Source: Mytilus californianus (Eukaryota > Mollusca > Bivalvia > Mytilida > Mytilidae). Taken from it: DNA of 64,000 nt. Where the stretch lies: the NCBI RefSeq assembly GCF_021869535.1, contig NW_026262604.1, forward strand, positions 54,088,247-54,152,246, read 5' to 3'. Numbering within the stretch: the stretch's first letter is position 1; each line of letters begins with the position of its first letter. The position numbers and the translations under genes were made by a program. A model generated the notes under the pieces. That model saw only the letters and a list, made by a program, of their open reading frames with translations, had not been told where the DNA came from and did no database searches. Of this stretch, positions 11,570-23,096 are shown piece by piece.

Positions 11570-13005
11570 TATAGATCTTACAAAATACCAGTCTATTTGG
11601 TAGTTTGATTCATTACTGTGAAATGAAAGAATTTAATTAATAGGTAAAAAAAAAGATTAAATTCAGATAGGCATCTATAATTTTTTTTATAACTTTTTCA
11701 AATCAACTTGGATTTTCATCAAACTATGAAGCTATCTTAGTAATATATTGATCTTACTGAATCCCAGGTCATTATGTAGTTTGATGTATTGCTGTCAAAT
11801 TTAAGATTTAAATTAATCTAGGTAAAAAAAGCTAGGATTTGCAGTTCGGACAAAATTCAGACAGTACACTTTAATATTTTTTATAACTTTTTCTAATCAA
11901 CTAGGATTTTCATCAAACTATACAGCTATCTTAGTAATATATTGATCTTACTGAATCACAGGTTGTTATGTAGTTTGGTGTATTGCTGTTAAATTTAAGA
12001 TTCAAGTTAACCTAGGTAAAAAAAGCTAGGATTTGCAATTTCTGACAAAATTCAGATAGTACACTTTAAATTTTTTTATAACTTTTTCTAATCAACTTGG
12101 ATTATCATTAAACTATACAGCTACCTTGGTAATATATTGATCTTATTGAATCACAGGTCCATATGTAGTTTGGTGTATTGCTGTCAAATTTAAGAATTAA
12201 ATTAATCTAGGTAAAAAAGCTAGAATTTGCAGTTAGGACTATATTCAGAAGGTACACTTTAATTCTTTTAATTACTTTTTCAAATCAACTTGGATTTTCA
12301 TCAAACTATACAACTATCTTAGTAATATATTGATCTTACTGAATCCCAGGTTGTTATGTAGTTTGGTGTATTAATTGCTGTTAAATTTAAGATTCAAATT
12401 AACCTAGGTCAAAAAAGCTAGGATTTGCAATTTCGGACAAAATTCAGATAGTACACTTTAATTTTTTTTATAACTTTTTCAAATCAGCTATGATTTTCAT
12501 CAAACTATACAGCTATCTTAGTAATATATCAATCTTACTGAATCATAGGTCATTATGTAGTTTGGTGTATTGCTGTCAAATTTAAGGATTAAATTAATGT
12601 AGGTAAAAAAGCTAGAATTTGGAGTTAGGACTATATTCAGATAGTACACTTTAATTCTTTTAATAACTTTTTCAAATCAACTTGGATTTTCATCAAACTA
12701 TACAACTATCTTAGTAATATATTGATCTTACTGAATCCCAGGTTGTTATGTAGTTTGGTGTATTGCTGTTAAATTTAAGATTCAAATTAATCTAGGTAAA
12801 AAAAGCAAGGATTTGCAATTTCAGACAAAATTCAGATAGTATACACTTTATTTTTTTTATAGCTTTTTCAAATCAACTTGTTTTTCATCAAACTATACAG
12901 CTATCTTAGTAATATATTGTTCTTACTGAAACCCAGGTCATTGTATAGTTTGGTGTATTGCTGTCAAATTTAAGAATTTAATTAATCTAGATAAAAAAAG
13001 CTAGG
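11570..13005 (+). repeat. Left satellite array, about 7 units of ~195 bp
   Basis: Units are recognised by aactttttcaaatcaac, whose starts fall at about 11691, 11885, 12080, 12273, 12472, 12665 and 12861, giving periods of 193-199 bp. Each unit also holds catcaaactatacagctatc, tagtaatatattgatcttac, tttggtgtattgctgtcaa and a run after aggtaaaaaa. The first unit, next to the terminal repeat, is a distinct type shared with the outermost unit of the right array. Units differ by small indels and substitutions. It has no coding potential. Confidence 0.85.
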
Positions 13006-13554
13006 ATATTTGAAATATATCTTTTATTATAATTTGGGATAAAGTATATATGATATAGTTATATAATTTCTTAAATGTTTTATCCCTTTTTTATATAGAT
13101 AATATGAATATATCAAAAAGGGATCAAACTTTAAAGAAATTATTAAAATATTTCTTCTGATTAGTGGTGATGTATAAAGCAATACCTCCTGCTTGGGGAA
13201 ACTTATTAAAAAGATCACACCTACCAGAGAGTTTTAAATTCTAAATAACATTCATTCAAATTGCAACATCCTGTTAAACTTAAATTGCAGGGCTTTTTGA
13301 ATTCACTAGATAAGTAGTACACAAGTTTAAGAAAAGTAGGGCTTTCTTTTTACCTGTAAAACTCACTTGTACTGAGGTAATTAAACCATATTAAAGTGGT
13401 TCTTGTATGCCATGTCTTTAAATTTGACAAAAAATATTTTTAGATATGATTAAAATACATTTTTACTGTAACTTTGGAACACATTTCCTTTTTCAAAAGG
13501 TTATCAAGGATTGTTATGAAAGTTAATGATATGAAATTCTTGTTTTAACAAAAA
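13006..13554. other. Spacer between the opposed satellite arrays
   Basis: This ~550-bp AT-rich stretch is not part of the satellite. The reverse strand has a 63-codon open frame whose ending (YKKGIKHLRN) faintly recalls a segment found in some LINE reverse transcriptases; I do not consider that established. It could be a remnant of the element's original internal sequence or a later insertion. Its left border cuts a satellite unit and its right border precedes a diverged unit at 13555-13760. Confidence 0.5.
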
Positions 13555-16500
13555 AAGGTGTATTTTTTTAAAATTTCATAACCTTTTTCAAATCAGCTTG
13601 GTTTTTTATCAAACTTTTCAGCTATCTTTATTATATATTTATCATGCAAAAAAACAGGTTGTTTTGTATATTGGTGTATTACTGTCAAATTTAATGACCT
13701 AGTTAATAGGTAAAAAAAGGCCAAAATTTTCAGTTTTGACAAAATTCAGATAGATACCTATAATTTAGATATTTAAATTTGACAGCAATAAACCAAATTA
13801 CCAAATAACCTGTTTTTTTGGAAGAATAATATATAATAAAGATAGCTATAGATTTGGATGAAAATCCAAGTTGCTTTGAAATAATCTAAAGTGTACTATC
13901 TGAATATAGTCCGAATTGCAAATTCTAGCTTTTTTGAACTAGATTAATTTAATCCTTAAATTTGACAGCAATACACCAAACTACATAATGACCTATGATT
14001 CATTAAGATCAATATATTACTAAGATAGCTGTATAGTTTGAGGAAAATCCTAGTTGATTTGAAAAAGTTATGAAAAAAATTAAAGTGTACTATCTCTATT
14101 TTGTCTGAACTGCAAATCCTAGCTTTTTGGACCTAGATTAATTTAATTCTTAAATTTGACAGCAATACACCAAACTTCTTAACAACCTGGGATTCAGTAA
14201 GATTAATATATTGCCAAGGTAGCTGTATAGTTAGATGAAAATCTAAGTTGATTTGAAAAAGTTATAAAAAGAATTAAAGTGTACTAACTGAATATAGTCC
14301 GCACTGCAAATTCAAGCTTTTTTGACCTTGATTAATTTAATCCTTAAATTTGACAGCAATACACCAAACTACATAATGACCTATGATTCAGTAAGATCAA
14401 TATATTACTAATATAGCTGCATAGTTTGATGAAAATCCAAGTTGATTTGAAAAAGTAATAAAAAAAATTAAAGTGTACTATCTGAATTTTGTCCAAAATT
14501 GCAAATCCTAGCTTTTTTGACCTAGATTAAATTTGACAACAATACACCAAACTACATAATGACCTTTGATTCAGTAAGATCATTATATTACCAAGGTAGC
14601 TGTATAGTTTGATGAAAATCCAAGTTAAATTGAAAAAGTTATAAAATGATTTAAAGTGTACTATCTGAATATAGTCTGAACTGCAAATTCTAGCTTTTTT
14701 GACCTAGATTAATTTAATCCTTAAATTTGACAGCAATACACCAAACTACATAATGACCTATGATTCAATAAGATCATAATATAACTAAGATAGCTGTATA
14801 GCTTGATGAAAATCCTAGTTGATTTGAAAAAGTTATAAAAAGAATTAAAGTGTACTATCTGAATATAGTTCGAACTGCAAATTCAACCTTTTTTTACCTA
14901 GATTAATTTAATTCTTAAATTTGACAGCAATACACCAAACTACATAATGACCTGTGATTCATCAATATATTACTAATATAGCTGCATAGTTTGATGAAAA
15001 TCCAAGTTGATTTGAAAAAGTTATAAAAAAAATTAAAGTGTACTATCTGAATATAGTCCGAAATGCAAATTCAAGCTTTTTTGACCTAGATTAATTTAAT
15101 CCTTAAATTTGACAGCAATACACCAAACTACATAATGACCTATGATTCAGTAAGATCAATATATTACTAAGATAGCTGTATAGTTTGATGAAAATCCTAG
15201 TTGATTTGAAAAAGTTATAAAAAGAATTAAAGTGTACTATCTGAATATAGTTCGAACTGCAAATTCAACCTTTTTTTTACCTAGATTAATTTAATTCTTA
15301 AATTTGACAGCAATACACCAAACTACATAATGACCTGTGATTCATCAATATATTACTAATATAGCTGCATAGTTTGATGAAAATCCAAGTTGATTTGAAA
15401 AAGTTATAAAAAGAATTAAAGTGTACTATCTCTATTTTGTCTGAACTGCAAATCCTAGCTTTTTGGACCTAGATTAATTTAATTCTTAAATTTGACAGCA
15501 ATACACCAAACTTCTTAACAACCTGGGATTCAGTAAGATTAATTTATTACCCAGGTAGCTGTATAGTTAGATGAAAATCTAAGTTGATTTGAAAAAGTTA
15601 TAAAAAGAATTAAAGTGTACTATCTGAATATAGTCCGAACTGCAAATTCAACCTTTTTTGACCTAGATTAATTTAATTCTTAAATTTGACGGCAATACAC
15701 CAAACTACATAATGACCTGTGATTCAGAGAGATCAATATATTACTAATATAGCTGCATAGTTTGATGAAAATTCAAGTTGATTTGAAAAAGTAATAAAAA
15801 AAATTAAAGTGTACTATCTGAATTGTGTCCAAAATTGCAAATCCTATCTTTTTTGACCTAGATTAAATTTGACAGCAATACACCAAACTAGATAATGACC
15901 TTTGATTCAGTAAGATCAATATATTACCAAGGTAGCTGTATAGTTTGATGAAAATCCAAGTTGATCTGAAAAAGTTATAAAAAGATTTAAAGTGTACTAT
16001 CTGAATATAGTCCGAACTGCAAATTCTAGCTTTTTTGACCTAGATTGATTTAATCCTTAAATTTGACAGCAATACACCAAACTACATAATGACCTATGAT
16101 TCAGGAAGATCAATATATTACTAAGATAGCTGTATAGTTTGATGAAAATCCTAGTTGATTTGAAAAAGTTATAAAAAAAATTAAAGTGGACTATCTGAAT
16201 ATAGTCCGAACTGCAAGTTCAATCTTTTTTTACCTAGATTAATTTAATTCTTAATTTGACAGCAATACACCAAACTACATAATGACCTATGATTCAGTAA
16301 GATCAATATATTACTCAGATAGCTGTATAGTTTGATGAAAATCCTAGTTGATTTGAAAAAGTTATAAAAAAAATGAAAGTGTACTATCTCTATTTTGTCT
16401 GAACTGCAAATCCTAGCTTTTTTGACCTAGATTAAATTTGACAGCAATACACCAAACTACATAATGACCTTTGATTCAGTAAGAACAATATATTACCAAG

Positions 16501-17260
16501 ATAGCTGTATAGTTTGATGAAAATCCTAGTTGATTTGAAAAAGTTATAAAAAAAATTAAAGTGTACTATCTGAATATAGTCCGAAATGCAAATTCAAGCT
16601 TTTTTGACCTAGATTAATTTAATCCTTAAATTTGACAGCAATACACCAAACTACATAATGACCTATGATTCAGTAAGATCAATATATTACTAAGATAGCT
16701 GTATAGTTTGATGAAAATCCTAGTTGATTTGAAAAAGTTATAAAAAGAATTAAAGTGTACTATCTCTATTTTGTCTGAACTGCAAATTCAACCTTTTTTT
16801 ACCTAGATTAATTTAATTCTTAAATTTGACAGCAATACACCAAACTACATAATGACCTGTGATTCATCAATATATTACTAATATAGCTGCATAGTTTGAT
16901 GAAAATCCAAGTTGATTTGAAAAAGTTATAAAAAGAATTAAAGTGTACTATCTCTATTTTGTCTGAACTGGAAATCCTAGCTTTTTGGACCTAGATTAAT
17001 TTAATTCTTAAATTTGACAGCAATACACCAAACTTCTTAACAACCTGGGATTCAGTAAGATTAATATATTACCAAGGTAGCTGTATAGTTAGATGAAAAT
17101 CCAAGTTGATTTGAAAAAGTTATAAAAAAAATTAAAGATGCCTATCTGAATTTAATCATTTTTTTTTTACCTATTAATTAAATTCTTTAATTTCACAGCA
17201 ATGAATCAAACTAACAAATAAACTGGAATTTTGTAAGATCTTTATTTAATTTAGTTAGAT
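13555..17260 (-). repeat. Right satellite array, about 19 units of ~190 bp, inverted to the left array
   Basis: A diverged left-orientation unit (13555-13760) comes first; orientation then flips near 13765. Counting the conserved gacagcaat motif gives 19 starts in the reverse orientation, at 13781, 13964, 14158, 14352, 14535, 14729, 14923, 15111, 15306, 15494, 15688, 15871, 16065, 16258, 16440, 16634, 16828, 17017 and 17194. Periods are 177-196 bp. Several units lack a short block (the 14535, 15871 and 16440 types). A distinctive variant with cttcttaacaacctggg recurs at about 14171, 15507 and 17030, showing multi-unit duplications. It is noncoding. Confidence 0.85.
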
Positions 17261-17577
17261 GGGCTGATTCATACCAGTGAAGACTAAATTTGAAGGTCCA
17301 GACAAGTTGAGACAGGTCGAGACTGGTAAAGACTGAGTCGAGACTGGTTGAGACAGGTCGAGACTGGTCGAGCCTTGGTTGAGACCATTTCAGACTACAC
17401 CAAGATCATCAAGTACTGAATCAGACTAATTAAGTAAAGTCAAGACCTAGTCGAGTACAATTAAGTACAGTAAAGTACTGTCGAGACAATGTTGAGACTA
17501 GTCGAGTAAAATGTGTGCTCGACTTTACTGGTCGAGCACAAAAACTGGTCTTTTCAGACTCTGAGCAGTTTGTAGTG
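17260..17577. repeat. Right terminal and subterminal inverted repeat of the CACTA-like element
   Basis: This is the inverted partner of 11237-11560. It carries gtcgagactggtcgag-type motifs in the opposite orientation, the same small hairpin (gtgctcgac ... gtcgagcac), and finishes GCAGTTTGTAGTG before the ATA duplication at 17578-17580. A short stretch (agtacagtaaagtac) is present here and shorter in the left arm. The two arms have therefore diverged slightly since they arose. Confidence 0.75.
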
Positions 17578-17595
17578 ATATATGACTACACAGTT

Positions 17596-18705
17596 AGATT
17601 TGTTATTCTCATCGGATTTTGTCAAATGTCTTATCGTTTGTAGTTGTAAATCTTGTTTTTTCTGTTGTATTCATGTGTTATGGTAAAGATAATTAATCAC
17701 CCAGTTTATTTATTAGATTTTAGTTTGGGTCAACTAAATTTATACGATATATTTGGTTTACAGTTTGATTTAGAAGAAACACCTACATAGCTAGATAATA
17801 CAATTATTTATCTTATTACTACCACAATTTTAAATTAATTAGTATTGTAATTTTCATTGTTATTAATAAATGTTATATGAGTATTACAAACCTAATCTTG
17901 AATTCTATCCTAATTCTATCCTATTTTGGGGAAATTTTTAGAAATTCAAATGTGACATCACTTTGTGCGTTGATTTCTTTGGCTAACTCGGCTGTAAATT
18001 TTTATGTGCTGGTTTATGTTGTTTTATGTATCCGTTTTTATTCTGTAATTAGTCACCACTTCGGTGTTATCATGTATATCTATTATATAGTCATTTTTAT
18101 AAATTTACTGTGCAAAAGAATGAATTATTCTAAATTCTAAGGATTTTCTTATCCCAGACATATAACCTTAGCCGTATTTGGTACATCTTTTTGGAACTTT
18201 TGGTCCTCAATGCTCTTGAACTTTGTACTTGTTTTGGCTTTCAAACTTTTTTGATCTGAGCATCACTGGTTAGTCTTGTGTGGACGAAACGCGCGTTTTG
18301 CGTATTAAATTTTAAACCTGGTACCTTTTGTTAGCTATTATTCGTATGTTTCTCTGTCCTATATGTTCTCCCATTTATTTGTATTGTAGTCCTGTCATGT
18401 AATGTTGTCATTTTAATGTTATATTTAACATTGCCATAAAAGCGGGAGGTTTGGCTAGCCACAAAACCATGTTCAACCCACCATTTTTTTCTTAAAATGT
18501 CCTGTACCAAGTCAGGAAAATGGCCATTGTTATATTATAGTTCGTTTCTGTGTGTGTTACATTTTAATGTTGTGTTTCTGTTGTGTCGTAGTTCTCCTCT
18601 TATATTTAATGTGTTTCCCTCAGTTTTAGTTTGTAAACCGGATTTGTTTTTTTCTCAATCGATTTATGAATTTCGAACAGCGGTATATTACTGTTGCCCT
18701 TATTA
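17596..18705 (+). mobile_element. Retroelement-like 3' segment, 'gacgaaacgcgcgt' family
   Basis: This stretch contains ttaaccttagccgtatttgg-like, tggtcctcaatgctcttgaa, tgtggacgaaacgcgcg and gaacagcggtatattactg signatures. I remember these as abundant in Mytilus genomes and transcripts. An inverted relative lies at 41820-42425 and fragments lie at 58480-58720 and 51222-51290. It interrupts the surrounding repeat: flanks read cagttagatt on the left and attaagattcag on the right, which resembles a short target duplication. No intact protein frame remains. The parent element class is not established here. Confidence 0.6.
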
Positions 18706-21370
18706 AGATTCAGTATACCAAGGAACTCCATAAATTCAATTTTTGTTAAAATTTGGACCAACTTGAAAATTTGGCCAAAAATCAGAAATCTTAAGATATG
18801 TTTGGATTCAGTATATCTAAATACCATCAGAATGCAATTTAAAAAAAAAAAATATTAAGATTAGTAAGATTAATTTTGGACCTTAATGTGGACCAATTGG
18901 TAAACCAGACACATAATCCAAAATCTTAATTACATGGTTAGATCTAGTTTATCAAAAAATTTGTAAGGGTTCCGCGGAACCCAATGTCTCTCCTACTTTT
19001 GCTGTTGTCTATGTTTTCAGAGTGAATGTAGGATCGCTATGTCTCGCTTTTGCGACAAAAGTCGCAGGCTCAACAAAAATGGGGAAAAAATTATTAAAAT
19101 TTTTCCTCTAGATACTATCTTTTGATTGTAAGAAACTTCTGTCCAAGTTTGGTAAAAATCCAGGATGGTTTATGAATCTAATAAATGTTTTAAAAACTTT
19201 AACTGCAGACTGTATGTAATGTTAACTGGAAGAAAAACTAAGTCCATTTATAAGTAATATAAGGAAAAACAGGAAATAAATTTTTACAAAATTTCCTTCT
19301 AGATACTAGCTTTTGATCATAAACAAGCTTCTGTCCAAGTTTGGTGCAAATCCAGGGTAGTTTAAGAAAGTTATTAAAATTTCAAAAACTTTAACCACAG
19401 AGTGAATGTAATGTTAACTGGCAGAAAAACAAAGTCCATTTATGAGTAAAATACAGATTAAAAGGATTTTGTTTTTACAAAATTTACTTCTGGATTCTAT
19501 CTTATGATCATAAACAAGCTTCTGTTCAAGTTTGAAGGAAATCCAGGATAGTTTAAGAAAGTTGTTAAAATTTCAAAAACTTTAACCACAGAGTGAATGT
19601 AATTAATGTTAACTGGCAGAAAAACAAAGTCCATTTATGAGTAAAATACGGATAAACAGGAATTTTTTTTTACAAAATTTACTTCTGGATACTATCTTAT
19701 GATCATAAACAAGCTTCTGTCCAAGTTTGGTAGAAATCCAGGATAGTTTAATAAAGTTATTAAAATTTCAAAAACTTTAATCACAGAGTGAATATTTGTG
19801 GACGCCACGCCACCGGTGATGCCTGACGACAACGACGACGCCGGAATGTAGGATCACTATGTCTCGCTTTTGCGACAAAAGTCGCAGGCTCGACAAAAAC
19901 TCTAAGAATTTTATTTTTGTTGAAATCAAATAAAGTTTAGTTTGGGACCCGTTTGGACCTTAATGTGGACCAATTTGATAATTGGGCCAAAAATCAAATA
20001 TCTGATACACAGTTAGCAGTCTACACAATATACTTTTGAATCTAAAGGCCCAAAGCTAAATTTTAAGAAAATTGTAGTTAAAGATTATATTGGCCTGTGG
20101 AGATGATTTTTACAGGCCAGAAAGAAGTTTTATAAACCTGGGATGGTGGGCCTGTGATTGTTTGCAAAGATCAGGTTTGATCCAGCGTATACCAAAGAAT
20201 ATGAATTAATTCAATTTTTGTTGAAATGAATAATAAATTTAATGTTTGACCCAAAATCAAAATCTAAATACATTTTTATATTCAGCATACCAATAAAAGC
20301 CCTTGAATTTGTTTTTTATGCCCAGCCTAGGGGCATAATGTTTTTTGGTCTATGCGTCCATTCATCCTTCTGTTCGTTCGTATGTCCCTCTTCAGATTAA
20401 ATTTTTTTGTCAATATAGTTTATGATATGAAGTTGAAGTCCAATCAACTTGAAACTTAGTACACATATGCATGTCCCATATGATCTATCTAGTTTAAATG
20501 CCAAAGAGTTTTGACCCCGATTTCGCGGTCCACTGAACATAAAAATGATAGTTGGTAGTACACATCTTTGTATTCTGGACACATTCTTGCTTTTTTTTTA
20601 AAAATCAAACTAAGTTTAATTTTGGACCCTTTGGACCTTAATGTGGACAAATTTGGAAGCCAGGTCCATAATCCGAAATTTTAATTACATGGTAAGATTC
20701 AAAGAACCCCAAAAAATCAATTTTTGTTAAAATAGAATAAAGTTTAATATGGACCCTGTGGACCAATTTAAAGGTAAAAAATCCAAAATCTAACAACATG
20801 GCTAGATTCAACATATATTAAAGATCCCCAAAAATTTAAAACCCCATTGAAATTGCTCAAGAAATAAGCAAAAATGTTAAAAAAGAATTGTTTTCAGCTC
20901 CTTTTCAACCCTCAAAATCATTCCTACCATTCCTTTTTTGTTATGGAACCTGTTGTACAATTTCATAAAGATCCATAGACTTTTGCTCAAGTTATGTTCC
21001 CCAAACATGAAAATCCTAGTTTTTGCCTCTATTCCTAAATGGTTTGGGCCATAACCCCCAAATTCAATCATAACCTTCCTTTTGAAGTTTGGAACAATTT
21101 CAGAAGTACATTCACTTATACATCAGTTTTTGTCCTGAAATAAGAAAAATGCTTGTTTTTGGCCCCTTATTCCTAAACAGTTAGGACAATAACCCCCACC
21201 CCCTCTCCATTTTAATCTCTAGCTTTCTATTGTGGTATGGGACCTTGTGTGGTCTATTTCATAGAGATCCATACATTTATTCTCGAGTTATTGTCTGGAA
21301 ACCAAATGACCTCGGACGACGACACTGACAAGGCGATAACATTATACAACCGCATTAATTTAGAGGTTGC
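18700..21370 (+). repeat. Mollusc dispersed repeat complex (right copy) with 'ttaatgtggacc' units
   Basis: This continues the host repeat seen at 9895-11236. It includes cgcttttgcgacaaaagtcg twice, four ~191-bp tandem units (aagcttctg-type starts at 19133, 19325, 19516 and 19711), and diverged units built on ggaccttaatgtggacc at about 18885, 19960 and 20635. It ends with a ttgtctggaaaccaaatgac block and a gacgacgac run near 21310. It holds no gene. It serves as the uninterrupted comparison for the CACTA-like insertion site. Confidence 0.65.
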
Positions 21371-22270
21371 ATGAAAGCAGGTAGAGTCAGATGCATCGAG
21401 ATGTATCTTCAAGACACAAGCTTTACCCTGTTTTATAGAATAAAAATTAAACTATAAAAATAAATAATACAACTTATGATTCCCATTAATATGAGTCAAA
21501 TGGCTGTGAAATGAAAATTCCAATGGAGACATTTACTTAGCAAAAAAAAATAAAAATGCATCTACTGTACATGTACATGTAGCTGTAGCCTTTTGCTAAA
21601 GATGTTCATTGCCAGCATGGTTTTCTGTTCTGTTAATCCACCAATCGTCTATGGAACTTTGCTGTATTATGCATACCAGTGGATTGAGAAAAGTGCAGCA
21701 GATTTTACAACAATGCATGCTGACTGTCACCATGCTCAAACCAGTGAATTTGCATTTCATTGATACACAAAACTTCAAGTCTCACTCTGTTGAAAAAATT
21801 AAAATCATCATTATAAACAACTTATATACAATTAAAAAAAAAACTGTAGAAGGTTCTATTTGTGCATGTATAACAACAACACTTTAAGGAATGCTCCAGT
21901 AATTTATTGAGATCAACATGTTTTGATGGCTAGACCACCTTCATTAGGATAAAAACAAATAATAAAATCCTGCTGATGTACAAAATCAGGTTGAGAAATT
22001 AAAACCTCACAATCTTGCTATGGTGAGTAACGATATATATAGCAATTGAAAGAGAAAGTGAAAGTAAGTTAGTATATATGGAAGTAAACTATAAAAAAAA
22101 ATATATAATGTTTTTGTTGTTAAAATGTTTTTTAAAATTATTCTGCCATCAGTGTGTTAGCACACTTGCACAGTGGAAAGAATAATTGAATTATTATCAG
22201 TTGTGTTCTGTGTAAACTTTGTATTCAATTAATGTCTTTATTTCCAAATATCATGAAGATAGACAACATT
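21371..22270. other. Unrecognised intergenic DNA
   Basis: No gene is supported. Short open frames on both strands at 21600-21890 overlap each other and have no splice sites, domain or composition that would favour either. Confidence 0.45.
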
Positions 22271-22279
22271 TCATTACAA

Positions 22280-22760
22280 TTTAGACTGGCTTCCCTTGGC
22301 CAGAGGTACTACTCTCAACGTGTCTGGATTGCTGTAAAAGAGGGACGAAAGATACCAGCTGAAAGGACAGTCAAATTCATAAATCGAAAATAAACTGACA
22401 ACGACATGGCTAAAAACGAAAAAGACAAACACTAGTACACATGACACAACATAGAAAACTAAACAATAAGCAACACGAACCCCACTAAAAACTAGGGGTG
22501 ATCTCAGGTGCTCTGGAAGGGTAAGCAGATCCTGCTCCACTTGTGGCACCTGTCGTGTTGCTCATGTTATAACAAATCTGGTAAATAGTCTAATTCGGTA
22601 GGTCACATTCATGAAAGGGAAGGGGATTGTAGTTACAACGTAAGAAACGTATCCGATATCAACTGTGAAATGGTTATTCCATTACGGTCAACCAACTCGT
22701 GATGGCGTCCGTAAAATTTACGAAGGGATGATTTCAACTTCATGGAAGGGGGGATTTTCT
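22280..22760 (-). mobile_element. Penelope-like element tail (3' end), minus strand
   Basis: The sequence includes gacagtcaaattcataaatc, aaactaggggtgatctcagg, gcagatcctgctccacttg, tctaattcggtaggtcacat and gtcaaccaactcgtgatggc. Read in reverse this is the end of a Penelope-like reverse transcriptase frame (the histidine-rich GRHHELV region) and its 3' sequence, a family I recall as abundant in mussels. A better-preserved but also decayed plus-strand relative is at 58930-59650. This copy is truncated at its 5' end and has no intact frame. Confidence 0.6.
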
Positions 22761-23096
22761 ATTTATCTATTTTTACTTCATTATAAAGCCAGGATATACA
22801 TGTATATTCATTTTCTATAGTGCTTCTTAATAAGGTGCTAAATATAATATAATGTGCCAACATACACATGATACAGGTAGTCTAGCTATGACTGCAATTT
22901 TATGAAACATTTGTTTAATGATTTAATTAAATGAAAATGATGAATGTCTTGTGTGTGTTGTATAAAATGTGAGTTTTACTGTGTTTGTTTGTATTTTTCA
23001 TTGGTATTACATATAGTGACCGTATATTGGGCATTTTTGGGAAGGTTGACACATGGTTGAAATCTTACAAAACATGTTTAAACCCACCACAATTTT

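Larger units (their letters stand above)
11237..17577. mobile_element. CACTA-like non-autonomous giant foldback element with satellite arms
   Basis: The 6341-bp element begins CACTACAAACTGCTC and ends with the inverted copy GAGCAGTTTGTAGTG. The inverted match runs over more than 300 bp at each end with few differences. It is flanked by ATA (11234-11236 and 17578-17580). A related host-repeat copy reads tcaaatatctgatacacag across the same point (ATA at 19998-20000) with nothing inserted, so the 3-bp target duplication is supported by an empty site. A CACTA terminus with a 3-bp duplication is the hallmark of CACTA/En-Spm-type (CMC) transposons. Subterminal zones carry many ctcgac/gtcgag motifs, as expected for transposase binding. 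The interior has no transposase, only two opposed arrays of a ~190-bp satellite and a ~550-bp spacer. Mobility would need a transposase supplied from elsewhere. Confidence 0.8.

Noticed and set aside
13027..13218. Minus-strand open frame in the foldback spacer resembling a LINE fragment (YKKGIKHLRN)
   Set aside because: The resemblance is about ten residues, with no catalytic motif; too weak to call a reverse transcriptase remnant.
11570..17260. Regularly spaced repeats resembling a CRISPR array
   Set aside because: Units are contiguous ~190-bp satellites without spacers in a eukaryotic sequence; no cas-like gene is present.
22274..22549. 91-codon minus-strand open frame
   Set aside because: It lies in the 3' noncoding tail of a Penelope-like element, outside the reverse transcriptase frame.
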